DNA of 64,000 nt, from the NCBI RefSeq assembly GCF_011320225.1, contig NZ_JAAOEN010000001.1, forward strand, positions 601,652 through 665,651, in the 5' to 3' direction. The translations under genes and the position numbers were made by a program. Numbering within the stretch: the stretch's first letter is position 1; every line of letters starts with the position of its first letter. Below the pieces are notes generated by a model. The model was not told the DNA's origin and did no database searches. It saw only the letters and a program-made list of their open reading frames with translations. The stretch is from Phytoactinopolyspora limicola. Its GTDB lineage: Bacteria; Actinomycetota; Actinomycetes; Jiangellales; Jiangellaceae. Below are positions 46,294 through 55,834 of the stretch, piece after piece.

Positions 46294-47262
46294 ATGACAT
46301 CGGTCACCCCCGTTCCATACGATCCCGAGCTGCTGCCCGCCATCGACGCTGTGATCGAACGCGTCCGGCAGGACGGGCGGATGACCCCGGCGAACCTGCA
46401 CCGGGCCAGAGGCGACGGCTACCAGAAAACATTGGCAGAGTGGGTCGGCGCCCGGCCGGTGGAATTCGAGGACCGGAGCATCCCGGGCCCGGCCGGTGCC
46501 CCCGACCTGACGGTGTCCATCCTTCGGCCAGCTGACCGACCGATCAGTGGCGGGCTGTATCACGTCCATGGCGGTGGAATGGTGGTCGGCACCCGATTCG
46601 AGGCCATCGATCGGGTGCTGAGCTGGGTCGTCGACTTCGGCCTGGTGGCGGCACTGCCGGACTACCGGCTGGCACCGGAGCACCCCCACCCGGCCCCGGT
46701 GGAAGACTGCTATGCCGGACTGTGCTGGATGTCGGAGCATGCCCGTGAATGGGGATTCGACCCCGCGCGGCTGGTGATCATGGGAGGCAGCGCGGGTGGT
46801 GGGCTGAGCGCCGCGGTCAGCCTGCTCGCCCGTGATCGCGGTGGCCCGGGCCTGGCCGGGCAGATCCTGCTGTGCCCGATGATCGACGACCGCGACGAGA
46901 CGGTGTCGAGCCGGCAGTACGACGACGACGGCCCGTGGAATCGAACCAGCAACCACACCGGTTGGGACAGTCTGCTCGGAACCGCCCGTGGCGGGCCGGA
47001 CGTGTCGCCCTACGCCGCGCCGGCGCGAGCGACAGATCTCTCCGGCCTGCCGCCGGCCTACATCGAGGTGGGTGCCGCCGAGCTGTTCAGAGACGAGGAC
47101 GTCGCCTATGCCTCGAAGATCTGGGCCGCTGGCGGGCAGGCCGAATTGCACGTCTGGGCCGGAGGCTGCCATGGCTTCGAGATGGTGGTGCCCGACGCCG
47201 CGGTGTCCCGAGCCGCACTCGCCGCCCGCACGTCGTGGTTGCGGCGCGTCCTAGATCTCTAG
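46294..47262 (+). CDS. HSL-family alpha/beta hydrolase (esterase paralogue 1)
   Basis: 322 residues from the ATG at 46294. Oxyanion motif HGGGM (about 92-96), nucleophile elbow GGSAGGG with Ser166, general acid probably Asp267 (LFRDEDV) and His293 (GGCHGFE). The usual GDSAG elbow has Gly for Asp. The DYRLAPEHPHPAPVEDCYAGL block is shared with the three other copies at 50182, 52849 and 55835. It likely hydrolyses an ester or amide of the imported compound. Cytoplasmic, no signal peptide. Confidence 0.92.
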   Translation: MTSVTPVPYDPELLPAIDAVIERVRQDGRMTPANLHRARGDGYQKTLAEWVGARPVEFEDRSIPGPAGAPDLTVSILRPADRPISGGLYHVHGGGMVVGTRFEAIDRVLSWVVDFGLVAALPDYRLAPEHPHPAPVEDCYAGLCWMSEHAREWGFDPARLVIMGGSAGGGLSAAVSLLARDRGGPGLAGQILLCPMIDDRDETVSSRQYDDDGPWNRTSNHTGWDSLLGTARGGPDVSPYAAPARATDLSGLPPAYIEVGAAELFRDEDVAYASKIWAAGGQAELHVWAGGCHGFEMVVPDAAVSRAALAARTSWLRRVLDL

Positions 47263-47281
47263 TTCCCACGCAGGGAACTAG
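47259..47281 (+). terminator. Short hairpin spanning the stop codon of esterase 1
   Basis: CTAGTTCCC (47259-47267) pairs exactly with GGGAACTAG (47273-47281), loop ACGCA. It includes the TAG stop and precedes the ABC ATPase gene by 23 bases. No U-tract; more likely an intercistronic processing or partial-termination hairpin. Confidence 0.5.
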
Positions 47282-47303
47282 GAACGACGGAAGGAGCCGG
47301 CCG

Positions 47304-49175
47304 GTGACACTGCTCGAGATCGACGGGTTGTCCATCGAGGTTTCGACGGCGGGCGGGGGCATCGAACTGGTCCACGAGCTGTCACTGACCCTGCAGTCGG
47401 GCCAGACGTTGTGTATCGTCGGCGAGTCCGGCAGCGGCAAAACCGTCACCGCCTTGTCGATCATTCGGCTGTTGGAGTTCGTCGCCCCCGTGCACACCAC
47501 CGGACAGATCCGGCTCGAGGGCATCGACCTCACCGAACTCACCCCGGAGCAGATGCGTTCGTTCCGCGGCGGTCGAATCGGGATGGTCTTCCAGGAGGCG
47601 CTCGACTCGTTGAACCCGTCGCAGCGCATCGGCAGCCAACTGGTCGAAGCGCGCCGGTCGGACCGTGGGGCCGAGCGGCGCGCCCGGGAGTTGCTGGCCG
47701 AGGTCGGCCTGCCGGACGTCGACCGCGTCATGAGTTCCTACCCACATCAGCTCTCCGGGGGAATGCAACAGCGGGTCATGATCGCGATGGCTCTGATGTC
47801 CGACCCCGACGTGCTCCTGGCCGACGAGCCGACCACCGCGCTCGACGTCACCACCCAAGCGGAGATCCTGACGTTGTTCCGCAAAGTACAGCGACAGCAT
47901 CAGATGGGTTGTGTCTTCATCACCCACGACATGGCGGTTGCGGCGGAGATCGCCGACCGGATCGCCGTCCTCTACGCCGGCCGGCTGGTGGAGGTGGGCG
48001 CCGCCCAACACATACTGTCCGCCCCGCGACATCGTTATACCCGGGCGTTGCTGGAGTGTGTGCCGCATGCCGGTGTCCGCCGCACGGCGGGGCTGCCGTC
48101 GATCACTGGCGCCGTCCCGAGTCCAGGAGCGGACCTGCCCGGATGTAGGTTCGCGCCGCGGTGTGAGCACGTCGTGACCGCGTGTACCTCCACCGAACCG
48201 GACCTGACCCCCGGACCTGACCCGCTCGACCAGGCAGCGTGCTGGAACCCAGGTGACGGCCCTGTCCTCTCGCCCGCCGCGGCCGCCCCGGTTGCCGAAC
48301 CTAACCGCGACGAGGATCCGCCCCTCCTCGTCGTCGATCGGCTGAAGAAAACGTTCCTGGTGCGGGGGCGTCGGGGCGGGATGTTGGGGCTGCGCCGAAG
48401 TGAACGGCTGGACGCTGTCGACGACGTCTCCCTCACCATCCGGCCTGGCGAGTTCTTCGGCTTGGTCGGTGAGTCCGGTAGTGGAAAGACGACACTCGGG
48501 CAGGTCGTCGCCGCGCTGGAGGATCCGACGTCGGGTTCGTCGCGGCTAATGCCGAGTGCGGGCGACGAAGACCTCCCACGCGGGGCACCGGCGTCGTCGT
48601 TCGAACATACGGCGAAGGGACTCAGCGGCGACGTCCGGGCCTTCCGCCGCCAGGTACAACTGATCTTCCAGGATCCGCAGAGCTCACTCGACCCGCGGCA
48701 CACCGTCGAACGGATCGTCGCCGAGCCGCTCGTGGAACTGACGTCGTTACGACGCACAGAGCGCACCGAGCGGGTACGGATGCTCCTGGACGAGGTTGGT
48801 TTACCCGAGCACGTGCTGAACCTGGTGCCCTCGCAACTGTCCGGTGGGCAGCGGCAGCGGGTGGCCATCGCTCGGGCGATCGCCCCGCAACCTCAGCTCA
48901 TCGTGGCCGACGAGCCGACGTCAGCGCTCGACGTATCCGTCCAAGGACAGGTCATGAATCTGCTGCTGGAACTACGCCGGGAACGCGGCCTCAGTTACCT
49001 GTTCATCACCCACAATCTCAGCCTGATCTTGTCCATCGCCGACCGGATCGGCGTGATGAAGGACGGCCGGTTGGTCGAGGTCGCCGATCCCGAGACGTTG
49101 ATCGCGGCGCCGCGACACGAGTACACGCGCACGCTCATCGCCGCCAACCCGGCTCTCTCGCTGGTTCCGCGGTGA
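47304..49175 (+). CDS. Fused dipeptide/oligopeptide ABC ATPases (DppD-DppF)
   Basis: 623 residues from the GTG at 47304 (AAGGAG upstream). Two complete ATPase halves are present. Domain 1 (about 1-250): [29 protein letters not shown], then the oligopeptide C-terminal Cys motif [15 protein letters not shown]. Domain 2 (about 340-620): [30 protein letters not shown] divergent insert (about residues 412-445) lies between Walker A and the Q-loop of domain 2. The matching binding protein and permeases are 5-10 kb downstream (54129, 56853, 57794). Confidence 0.94.
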   Translation: MTLLEIDGLSIEVSTAGGGIELVHELSLTLQSGQTLCIVGESGSGKTVTALSIIRLLEFVAPVHTTGQIRLEGIDLTELTPEQMRSFRGGRIGMVFQEALDSLNPSQRIGSQLVEARRSDRGAERRARELLAEVGLPDVDRVMSSYPHQLSGGMQQRVMIAMALMSDPDVLLADEPTTALDVTTQAEILTLFRKVQRQHQMGCVFITHDMAVAAEIADRIAVLYAGRLVEVGAAQHILSAPRHRYTRALLECVPHAGVRRTAGLPSITGAVPSPGADLPGCRFAPRCEHVVTACTSTEPDLTPGPDPLDQAACWNPGDGPVLSPAAAAPVAEPNRDEDPPLLVVDRLKKTFLVRGRRGGMLGLRRSERLDAVDDVSLTIRPGEFFGLVGESGSGKTTLGQVVAALEDPTSGSSRLMPSAGDEDLPRGAPASSFEHTAKGLSGDVRAFRRQVQLIFQDPQSSLDPRHTVERIVAEPLVELTSLRRTERTERVRMLLDEVGLPEHVLNLVPSQLSGGQRQRVAIARAIAPQPQLIVADEPTSALDVSVQGQVMNLLLELRRERGLSYLFITHNLSLILSIADRIGVMKDGRLVEVADPETLIAAPRHEYTRTLIAANPALSLVPR

Positions 49176-49207
49176 CCCTGCCGGGCCGGACGAAAGGAAC
49201 CGTCACC

Positions 49208-50188
49208 ATGGAGTACACCAGTCTCGGCCGGTCGGCCGTGCGGGTCAGCCGATTGTGTCTCGGCACGATGAACTTCGGCCCGGTGGTGTCCGAGAAGGAG
49301 TCCTACGCCATTCTCGATCAGGCCGTCGAGGCTGGTGTCAACTTCATCGACACCGCCGACGTCTATGGCAGCGGCCCATTCGGCGACCACTATGGGCAGT
49401 CGGAAGAAATCCTCGGACGATGGCTGGCCGCCCGCGGACCAGCACACCGCGAACAGGTGGTGCTGGCTACCAAGGTGCACGGCCCGATGGGAACCGGACC
49501 AAACGACGCCGGGTTGTCGGCGGTCCACATCCGGCACGCCATCGAGGGTTCGCTACGCCGGTTGAACACCGACTACATCGACCTCTACCAGATGCACCAC
49601 ATCGTGCGCGACGCTCCAGTGGAGGAGATCTACGAAGCGTTCGGTGTGCTCCGCCAGCAAGGCAAGATCGTCTACGTTGGCTCGTCGAACTTCGCAGGTT
49701 GGCATCTCGCGCAGGACCAGGAGTTGGCGCGGACGGCGGGGCACGTCGGGCTCGTGTCGGAACAGTCGTTGTACAACCTCGCCGCGCGGACCGTCGAACT
49801 AGAGGTCCTGCCGGCCGCACAACACTATGGGATCGGCATCCTGCCATGGTCTCCACTCGCCGGCGGGCTCCTCGGCGGCATTCTGGGCAAACCGGACCGG
49901 TCGCGGTCAGCGCGGGCCGCGGAGGCAATGACACCCGACCGGCGGCGTCAGGTCGAGCGATACGAAGAACTAGCCGCGCGGCTCGGCGTCGGCGCCGCTG
50001 AGCTGGCCGTCGCCTGGTTGCTCCATCAACCGGCCGTGACTGCGCCGATCATCGGGCCACGCACGGGTGAGCAGCTCGACGGGGCGTTGCGGGCGCTCGA
50101 CATCTCACTCGACGCCGAGACCCTGACCGAGCTGGACGAGATCTGGCCCGGGCCCGGTGGGGAAGCCCCGGAGGCTTACGCGTGGTAA
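49208..50188 (+). CDS. Aldo/keto reductase
   Basis: 326 residues from the ATG at 49208. The catalytic tetrad is Asp in FIDTADVYG, Tyr in DVYG, Lys in LATKVHG and His in YQMHH. NADP-binding features SNFAGWH and IIGPRTGEQLDGALRAL are also present. Shows the YajO/Tas-like subfamily pattern. It would reduce a carbonyl group of the substrate. Its stop overlaps the start of esterase 2. Confidence 0.92.
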   Translation: MEYTSLGRSAVRVSRLCLGTMNFGPVVSEKESYAILDQAVEAGVNFIDTADVYGSGPFGDHYGQSEEILGRWLAARGPAHREQVVLATKVHGPMGTGPNDAGLSAVHIRHAIEGSLRRLNTDYIDLYQMHHIVRDAPVEEIYEAFGVLRQQGKIVYVGSSNFAGWHLAQDQELARTAGHVGLVSEQSLYNLAARTVELEVLPAAQHYGIGILPWSPLAGGLLGGILGKPDRSRSARAAEAMTPDRRRQVERYEELAARLGVGAAELAVAWLLHQPAVTAPIIGPRTGEQLDGALRALDISLDAETLTELDEIWPGPGGEAPEAYAW

Positions 50189-51255
50189 CCAGCAACCCGT
50201 CCGGGGCCGCGCCCCGCTCGACGTGGACAGGGAAGAACGACCGGGCTCCGGCGCGGGCGAGCGACGGTGCCGGATCTTCGGATCGGGCGCCGCGACCGGT
50301 GCCGTTCGATCCAGAGCTACGCGCGGCCCTCGCCCTGTTCAAGGCCGAGATCGAGTTCGAGCCGTTGGGGCCCCGCACGATCCCGTCGTACCGGGAGCGA
50401 CTAGCCGAGTCGGCCGAATCGCTCGACGAAGTCATCGCCGGGCGGCCGGTCGAATATGAGGACCGGGTCATCCCCGGCCCGCCCGGCGCTCCTGACCTGA
50501 CCGTTCTCGTGCTCCGGCCGCGGGGAGGTACCCGCAGGGCGCCCGGAATGTATGCGATCCACGGCGGCGGAATGGTGCTGGGGACCCGCTTCGGCGACTC
50601 ACACAATCTGGTCAACGCCGTCGTCGATTTCGGCGCCGTCGTCGTGTCCGTGGAGTACCGGCTGGCACCGGAGCATCCCCATCCCGCTCCTGTCGACGAC
50701 TGCTACGCCGGCTTGTTATGGACCGTCGACCACGCTGCCGAACTCGGCATCGATCCGGCGCGTCTGGTGATCCGAGGCGGCAGCGCCGGAGGAGGCCTCG
50801 GCGCGGCGATAGCCCTCATGGCGCGCGACCGAGGCGGGCCCGCGGTGGCCGGTCAGATGCTGATCTGCCCCATGATCGACGATCGCAACAACACCATCTC
50901 CACCCGTCAGTTCTACGCGCTGGGCCTCTGGGACGGCGGCTTCAACGAAACCGGGTGGACCGCACTGCTCGGCGACGCCCGGGGTGGGCCAGACGTGCCA
51001 GCCTACGCCGCGCCCGCTCGGGCCACCGATCTTGAGGGCCTGCCACCGGCCTTCATCGAGGTTGGCGCGGCTGAGGTGTTCCGCGACGAAAGCGTCGATT
51101 TCGCCAGCCGGATCTGGGCCGCCGGTGGGCAGGCAGAGCTGCACGTATGGGCTGGGGCGTTCCACGGATTCAGCAGCGTGATGCCGTACGCCCATGTGTC
51201 CAAGGCCGCCCTGGCCGTGCGTCGATCCTGGCTGGCTCGGATGTTCGCGACGTGA
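50182..51255 (+). CDS. HSL-family alpha/beta hydrolase (esterase paralogue 2)
   Basis: 357 residues from a GTG at 50182 (GGAGG 7 bases upstream, inside the aldo/keto reductase gene). It has an extra basic N-terminal segment of about 30 residues compared with its paralogues. HGGGM, YRLAPEHPHPAPVDDCYAGL, elbow GGSAGGG, FRDESVDF and AFHGFSS provide the oxyanion hole and triad. Translational coupling to the reductase gene implies consecutive steps. Confidence 0.92.
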   Translation: MVTSNPSGAAPRSTWTGKNDRAPARASDGAGSSDRAPRPVPFDPELRAALALFKAEIEFEPLGPRTIPSYRERLAESAESLDEVIAGRPVEYEDRVIPGPPGAPDLTVLVLRPRGGTRRAPGMYAIHGGGMVLGTRFGDSHNLVNAVVDFGAVVVSVEYRLAPEHPHPAPVDDCYAGLLWTVDHAAELGIDPARLVIRGGSAGGGLGAAIALMARDRGGPAVAGQMLICPMIDDRNNTISTRQFYALGLWDGGFNETGWTALLGDARGGPDVPAYAAPARATDLEGLPPAFIEVGAAEVFRDESVDFASRIWAAGGQAELHVWAGAFHGFSSVMPYAHVSKAALAVRRSWLARMFAT

Positions 51256-51296
51256 CAGCACCCGTCGCGTCGCCAACCAACGCGAAGGAGATCCGC

Positions 51297-52316
51297 ATGA
51301 CCAGCCCAGAAGCCGACGTCGAGCAACTCGTCACCATCGCCACCGGCTACATGGCCGCCAAGCAGCTTGTCGCTGCCCAGAAAAGCGGGTTGTTCCAGGC
51401 ACTGGCAGCAGGACCACGAACCGCGGCGCAGTTAGCCGAGGAACTTGGTCTCCAAGAACGAGTGGTGCGCATCCTCGCCGATTCGATGAACGCGGTGGGA
51501 CTGCTAGAACGAAACGACGGCAGCTACAGCAACGGGCGGGCCGCGAACACGCACCTCAGTGGGGGCGCCGCGCTTGACCTCGGGGAGTTCCTCACCTTCC
51601 TCGACGCGGTCAGCTACCCGCAGTGGCTCCAGTTCGAGACCACCGTCGCATCCGGCCGGCCAGGCGTACTCGACCTGGACGGGATCGAGCCGGAGCTGAT
51701 CGGAGCCGGCATCGGCGCCTTCCAGAAGCTCCACGCGGCGATGCTCGCCCGCGAGTTCGACTTCACCCCGTTCCGGACGATGTTGGACCTCGGCGGGCAG
51801 AGCCCGTGGTTCGCCATCGAAGCCATGTCGGCCAACCCGGACCTGCGAACGACGTTCGTCTACACCGAGGACGAGACACCGTCCATCCGCGCCGCCGTCG
51901 ACGCCGCCGGGCTCGGCCGCCGATCCCGGTTCGAGCCCGCGGATACCGTGACCGCCACCCCGGCGGGGTGGTACGACGTTGTACTCCTCAACCACTGCGT
52001 GCACCGTTTCACCGCTGACCAGAACACCGCGATCCTGGCCCGTGCACGTGCCGCGGCGGCGCCCGAAGCGACGCTGGTGATCGTCGACTTCTTTCTCGAC
52101 GCGGACCCCAGGCAGCGCATCCTGGATGCCATGCACGCTGCCGAATATCTCGTGATCGACGGGACGATTGCCTACCCACTGGGCGACGTCGAGGCGTGGC
52201 TGTCCGGAACCGGCTGGCGGCCGACGCACACCGCGGTACTGCCCGGCGGCCCACGCGCCATCGTCGCCAGCGCCACCTCCCCCCGTTGTGCACCTGATCT
52301 CCGTTTTGTCACCTGA
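51297..52316 (+). CDS. O-methyltransferase-like protein with altered SAM motif
   Basis: 339 residues from the ATG at 51297 (AAGGAG upstream). The N-terminal winged-helix dimerisation domain (ATGYMAAKQLVAAQKSGLF; PRTAAQLAEELGLQERVVRILAD) is as in plant-type O-methyltransferases. Motif I reads MLDLGGQSPWFAIEA, where the usual GGxG glycine is replaced, so SAM binding is doubtful. The last 11 codons (CAPDLRFVT region) and the stop lie inside palindromic element B, so the native C-terminus has been replaced. Confidence 0.82.
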   Translation: MTSPEADVEQLVTIATGYMAAKQLVAAQKSGLFQALAAGPRTAAQLAEELGLQERVVRILADSMNAVGLLERNDGSYSNGRAANTHLSGGAALDLGEFLTFLDAVSYPQWLQFETTVASGRPGVLDLDGIEPELIGAGIGAFQKLHAAMLAREFDFTPFRTMLDLGGQSPWFAIEAMSANPDLRTTFVYTEDETPSIRAAVDAAGLGRRSRFEPADTVTATPAGWYDVVLLNHCVHRFTADQNTAILARARAAAAPEATLVIVDFFLDADPRQRILDAMHAAEYLVIDGTIAYPLGDVEAWLSGTGWRPTHTAVLPGGPRAIVASATSPRCAPDLRFVT

Positions 52317-52885
52317 TCTTTTTCGTGGGAGCGATCAGGTGTGCTGAACGGCGGGGATCGGCGCGGTCTGGGCATCTGATCGCGTCTCAGGGTGCGGACG
52401 CGCGGCGATCAGATGCGTTGCCTGACACATGAACGCGGGTTAGCGCATCTGATCGTTGTCGCCTCCGGGGTGTCGAGTGGCAGACCAGGCGGGCATCGTC
52501 GTCGCACACCGAAGCGACCCATAGGCAGGCGGTCGGCGCTACGGCCCGACCGAGCATCCGGCATGGCACGCTGAGGTGTTCCACAAACTCGGACATACCG
52601 CCCACGTGAGCAACGTTTCACCGTGCCACGCACAACACCTCAACGAGCCACGCGCCGCCGTGCCACGGCACCGTCGGCACACCCCGCCTGTGGCCCACCC
52701 TCCCGGCGACGATCAGATGCACCAACCCAGCCAAAAACCATGATCGATGCATCTGATCGCCGCGCGTCCGCACTCTGAGACGCGATCAGATGCCCAGACC
52801 GCGCCGATCCCCGCCGTTCAGCACACCTGATCGCTCCCACGAGAAAGATCAGGTGACAAAACGGAGATCAGGTGCACAACGGGGG
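52280..52885. repeat. Large palindromic element, copy B
   Basis: The outer arms 52280-52416 and 52749-52885 are 137-base inverted repeats with only two differences, both T/G or G/T pairings on the plus strand. Twelve GATCAGRTGY-type motifs occur (starts about 52291, 52310, 52333, 52372, 52407, 52445, 52711, 52749, 52784, 52823, 52847, 52866) in the same alternating order as copy A. The ends (TTGTGCACCTGATCTCCG and following) match copy A, while inner arm sequence differs. The central 52460-52700 has no coding signal. The element lies between convergent genes and overlaps the 3' ends of both. Confidence 0.92.
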
Positions 52886-53844
52886 TGGAGGATGCGCTCC
52901 AGCCAGGAGCGGCGCGCGGCCAACGCGGCCTGTGCCACCCTGGCCTCGGGCACGGACGTGAAGCCGTGGAATCCACCAGCCCAGACATGCAGTTCAGCCT
53001 GGCCGCCGGTGGCCCAGATCCGGGTCGCATACGCCACGTTCTCGTCCCGGAACACCTCCGCCGAACCTACCTCGATGTACGCCGGCGGCAGGCCGGATAG
53101 GTCGGTCGCGCGGGCCGGGGCGGCGTACGGCGAAACATCTGGTCCACCGCGCGCGGAGCCCAGCAGCGCTGTCCATCCGGCATGGTTGTAGCTCCGATCC
53201 CAGAGCCCGACGTCGGCGTATTGGTGGCTTGAGACGGTGTTGTTTCGGTCGTCGATCATCGGGCAGATGAGGCCTTGTCCGGCCAACGCCGGGCCACCGC
53301 GGTCCCGGGCCAGCAGGCTCACTCCGGCAGCTAGGCCGCCTCCGGCGCTCGCACCGATCACCACCTGGCGGGCGGGATCGAAACCGAGCTCTGCCGCGTG
53401 GCCGGCCATCCACACGAGTCCTGCGTAGCAGTCCTCTACTGGTGCTGGATGTGGCGCTTCCGGTGCGAGGCGGTACTCGACCGACCCGACGACGACGCCG
53501 TGGTCGACCACCATGTCGAGCAGGTTGACCAGCCCGCCCGTCCGGCTGCCGAGGATCATGCCGCCACCGTGGATGTTGTAGATCCCTGCTCCCCCGGTCG
53601 GCCCCTGCGGGCGCAGCACGGTGACCACGACGTCTGGTGCGCCGGGTGGTCCGGGAACGGTGTGATCGGTCCATTGGATCGGGCGGTCACCGATCAGCTC
53701 AGGCAGCGGGATCTCGAAGCCGCGGAACCGGCGGCGGGTGTCCAGGATGGTGTGGGGGGTCAGTGGCCCCGGCTCCATGCGCTGCTTGCTGGCGTGAAGG
53801 GCAGGGATCAGCTCGGGGTCGTACGGTACGCGCTGCGCCGGCAT
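52849..53844 (-). CDS. HSL-family alpha/beta hydrolase (esterase paralogue 3)
   Basis: 331 residues from the ATG at 53844 (GAGG 5 bases upstream), the only esterase copy on the minus strand. HGGGM, YRLAPEAPHPAPVEDCYAGL, elbow GASAGGG, FRDENVAY, GFHGFTS. Its paralogues end around RVLDL or RMFAT; this one runs into element B and ends HPRCAPDLRFVT, the same tail as the convergent methyltransferase. The tail is element-encoded and unlikely to be functional. Confidence 0.92.
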   Translation of the reverse strand: MPAQRVPYDPELIPALHASKQRMEPGPLTPHTILDTRRRFRGFEIPLPELIGDRPIQWTDHTVPGPPGAPDVVVTVLRPQGPTGGAGIYNIHGGGMILGSRTGGLVNLLDMVVDHGVVVGSVEYRLAPEAPHPAPVEDCYAGLVWMAGHAAELGFDPARQVVIGASAGGGLAAGVSLLARDRGGPALAGQGLICPMIDDRNNTVSSHQYADVGLWDRSYNHAGWTALLGSARGGPDVSPYAAPARATDLSGLPPAYIEVGSAEVFRDENVAYATRIWATGGQAELHVWAGGFHGFTSVPEARVAQAALAARRSWLERILHPRCAPDLRFVT

Positions 53845-54006
53845 CGATACCTCGGCTCTCGTGAGCGGTTGCGATGTCATTCATGGTGGCCAGGACGCTG
53901 ACCGGGGGTAACCGCCAGTTGGCTCTCAATCGGGCGGAGGCTGCGAAGCGGTGGCGGTACAGGGTGCGGCGGTGGCTGGCTAGCCTGACGACTTCTTTCG
54001 AGACAT

Positions 54007-54050
54007 GCCGACGACGTCTGTGAGACGTGCCGACGACGTCTGTGAGACGT
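54007..54050. repeat. 22-bp direct repeat upstream of the Dpp-type binding protein gene
   Basis: GCCGACGACGTCTGTGAGAC plus GT occurs twice in tandem (54007-54028, 54029-54050), with partial copies on both sides. Each contains a GACGTC palindrome. It lies about 80 bases before the gene start in the 53845-54128 gap, in a place suited to a regulator binding site. Confidence 0.6.
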
Positions 54051-54128
54051 GCCGATCTCTTTCGAGGACGTACAAGAGGTTCTCATCACGTACACCGCTA
54101 CACAGGTTCGAGAGCGGAGGAGACCCAC

Positions 54129-55772
54129 ATGAGTCGATGGTCGAGGCGTAGCCGGGCGTCCGGGTGGCTGGCGGTGACCGCCGTAGCGGTGGTGCTGGTC
54201 GCTGCGTGTGGCGGGAACGGCTCCGATGGTTCCGACGGCGGCGGAGATGGTTCCGGCGGCAGCTCCGACGACGGTGCGGCGGGGCCACCCGCACCCGACG
54301 GTGAGCCGGTTCGAGGAGGCAATCTCACCGTTCAGATCCCCCAGGATCCGGGCTCGTTGGATTCGGTGGTCAGCGGCAATGTGAGCACGACGGTGGTCAC
54401 GTATCACGTGTTCGAGAGTCTGTTTCAGACGGATGTGAACAACAAGCCGACTCCGGTGCTGGCCGAATCGTATGACCTCAGCGACGACGGCCTCACCTGG
54501 ACGTTCACCGTGCGCGACGGGATCTCCTTCTCGGATGGCACACCCATGACCGCCGACGACGTCGCGGCGAGTCTCGAGTACTGGTTGGAGTACAGCTCCT
54601 ACGCCGACTCGCTCGGCACGATCGTCACCGAGCTCAGCGCCCCCGACGAGCGCACCGTCGTCATGGAACTGGAGTCGCCGTTCCACGTCGTCAACCTCAT
54701 CGCGAGCAGCCCCGGATCGCGTGTTGTCAAGGCGGACACCGCCCGGTCTTCCGACGCGTCGGGGTTCGGCAAGGACGACGTGATTGGCACCGGGCCGTAC
54801 AAGCTGGAGTCGTGGACGCCGGATGAGATCGTGCTGGTGCGTAACGACGAGTATCAGCCGCCGACGGGTGAGGTCAGCGGATATGCGGGGGCGCACGAGG
54901 TGTATCTGGATTCGCTCACGTTCAAGGTGGTGCCGGATGCCGACGCCGTCGTCAACGGGTTGAAGACGGGCCTGTGGGATGTGGCGCAGCCAACCGAAGA
55001 CAACTACGACATGCTCAAGGCCGAGTCCGGCATCGAGGTGTTGACGAGGGCTAACGCCAACATCAACGCGATGTACCTGAACCACAACCCGGAGTCGGTC
55101 ATGTCGGATCCGCGGGCGCGGGACGCGCTGAACCTGCTGCTCGACAAACAGGCGATCATGGAGGCGATCGGAGGCAGCCCGGACCTCACGATCGCATCGG
55201 GTGCCCTGGCGATGGAAGGCAGCGACCTCTACTCGGACGCGGGCGAGGCCGAGTACCGTGCGCACGACCCGGAACGGGCCAAGGAGCTGTTCGCCGAGGC
55301 CGGTGTCCAGGAGGGCGACACCATCAAGTTCGTCACCACCGGGGAGTTCCCGCAGTTCCGTGAGTGGGCGGTGTTGGCGCAGGATCAGTTACGCCAGATC
55401 GGCATCGAGTCGACTATCGAGGCCTACGACTTCGGCACGATGCTCGACAAGCTACAGGACCCGACCAGCTGGGACGTATGTCCGTTGTTCGACCTCGGGC
55501 TGCCGCCGGTGCCACAGTTCAGCGATCAGGTGGACGGGCTGAACGCGGCAAACTACCAGTCGGATGAGATGGACGCGCTGCTGCTGGAGTACAACGCTGC
55601 CGCTACCGACGAGGACGTCCGTTCGGCGTTGGACAAGATCCAGGCGCTGGCGTGGCAGGACAAGGCGAGCATCGTGCTGTACCAGTCGAAGCCGTTCGTG
55701 GCCTTCTCCGACAAGGTCCGGGGCTACGACGGCTACGCGTTGTACTTCGCCGACGTCTGGCTGAGTGAGTAG
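54129..55772 (+). CDS. Family 5 (Dpp/Opp-type) substrate-binding lipoprotein
   Basis: 547 residues from the ATG at 54129 (GGAGGAG upstream). Lipobox LVAAC (Cys about 27) and a Gly/Ser/Asp linker are followed by the SBP_bac_5 fold: RGGNLTVQIPQDPGSLDS, TPVLAESYDLSDDGLTWTFTVRDGISFSDGTPMTADDV and GTGPYKLESWTPDEIVLVRN. The ligand may be a peptide, but the family also takes many amines and glycosides. Works with the permeases at 56853 and 57794. Confidence 0.94.
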   Translation: MSRWSRRSRASGWLAVTAVAVVLVAACGGNGSDGSDGGGDGSGGSSDDGAAGPPAPDGEPVRGGNLTVQIPQDPGSLDSVVSGNVSTTVVTYHVFESLFQTDVNNKPTPVLAESYDLSDDGLTWTFTVRDGISFSDGTPMTADDVAASLEYWLEYSSYADSLGTIVTELSAPDERTVVMELESPFHVVNLIASSPGSRVVKADTARSSDASGFGKDDVIGTGPYKLESWTPDEIVLVRNDEYQPPTGEVSGYAGAHEVYLDSLTFKVVPDADAVVNGLKTGLWDVAQPTEDNYDMLKAESGIEVLTRANANINAMYLNHNPESVMSDPRARDALNLLLDKQAIMEAIGGSPDLTIASGALAMEGSDLYSDAGEAEYRAHDPERAKELFAEAGVQEGDTIKFVTTGEFPQFREWAVLAQDQLRQIGIESTIEAYDFGTMLDKLQDPTSWDVCPLFDLGLPPVPQFSDQVDGLNAANYQSDEMDALLLEYNAAATDEDVRSALDKIQALAWQDKASIVLYQSKPFVAFSDKVRGYDGYALYFADVWLSE

Positions 55773-55834
55773 CTCGATCCTGGCGTCGAACCGTAAGTGG
55801 CTCACTATGCCGTCTCGGCCCTGAGGAGGATCCG

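Noticed and set aside
52392-52840. Short open frames inside palindromic element B
   Set aside because: They are short, arginine-rich, mirrored by the palindrome, and have no start signals.
53877-55265. 462-codon minus-strand open frame
   Set aside because: It lies opposite the Dpp-type binding lipoprotein, which has a signal peptide, ribosome site and family motifs.
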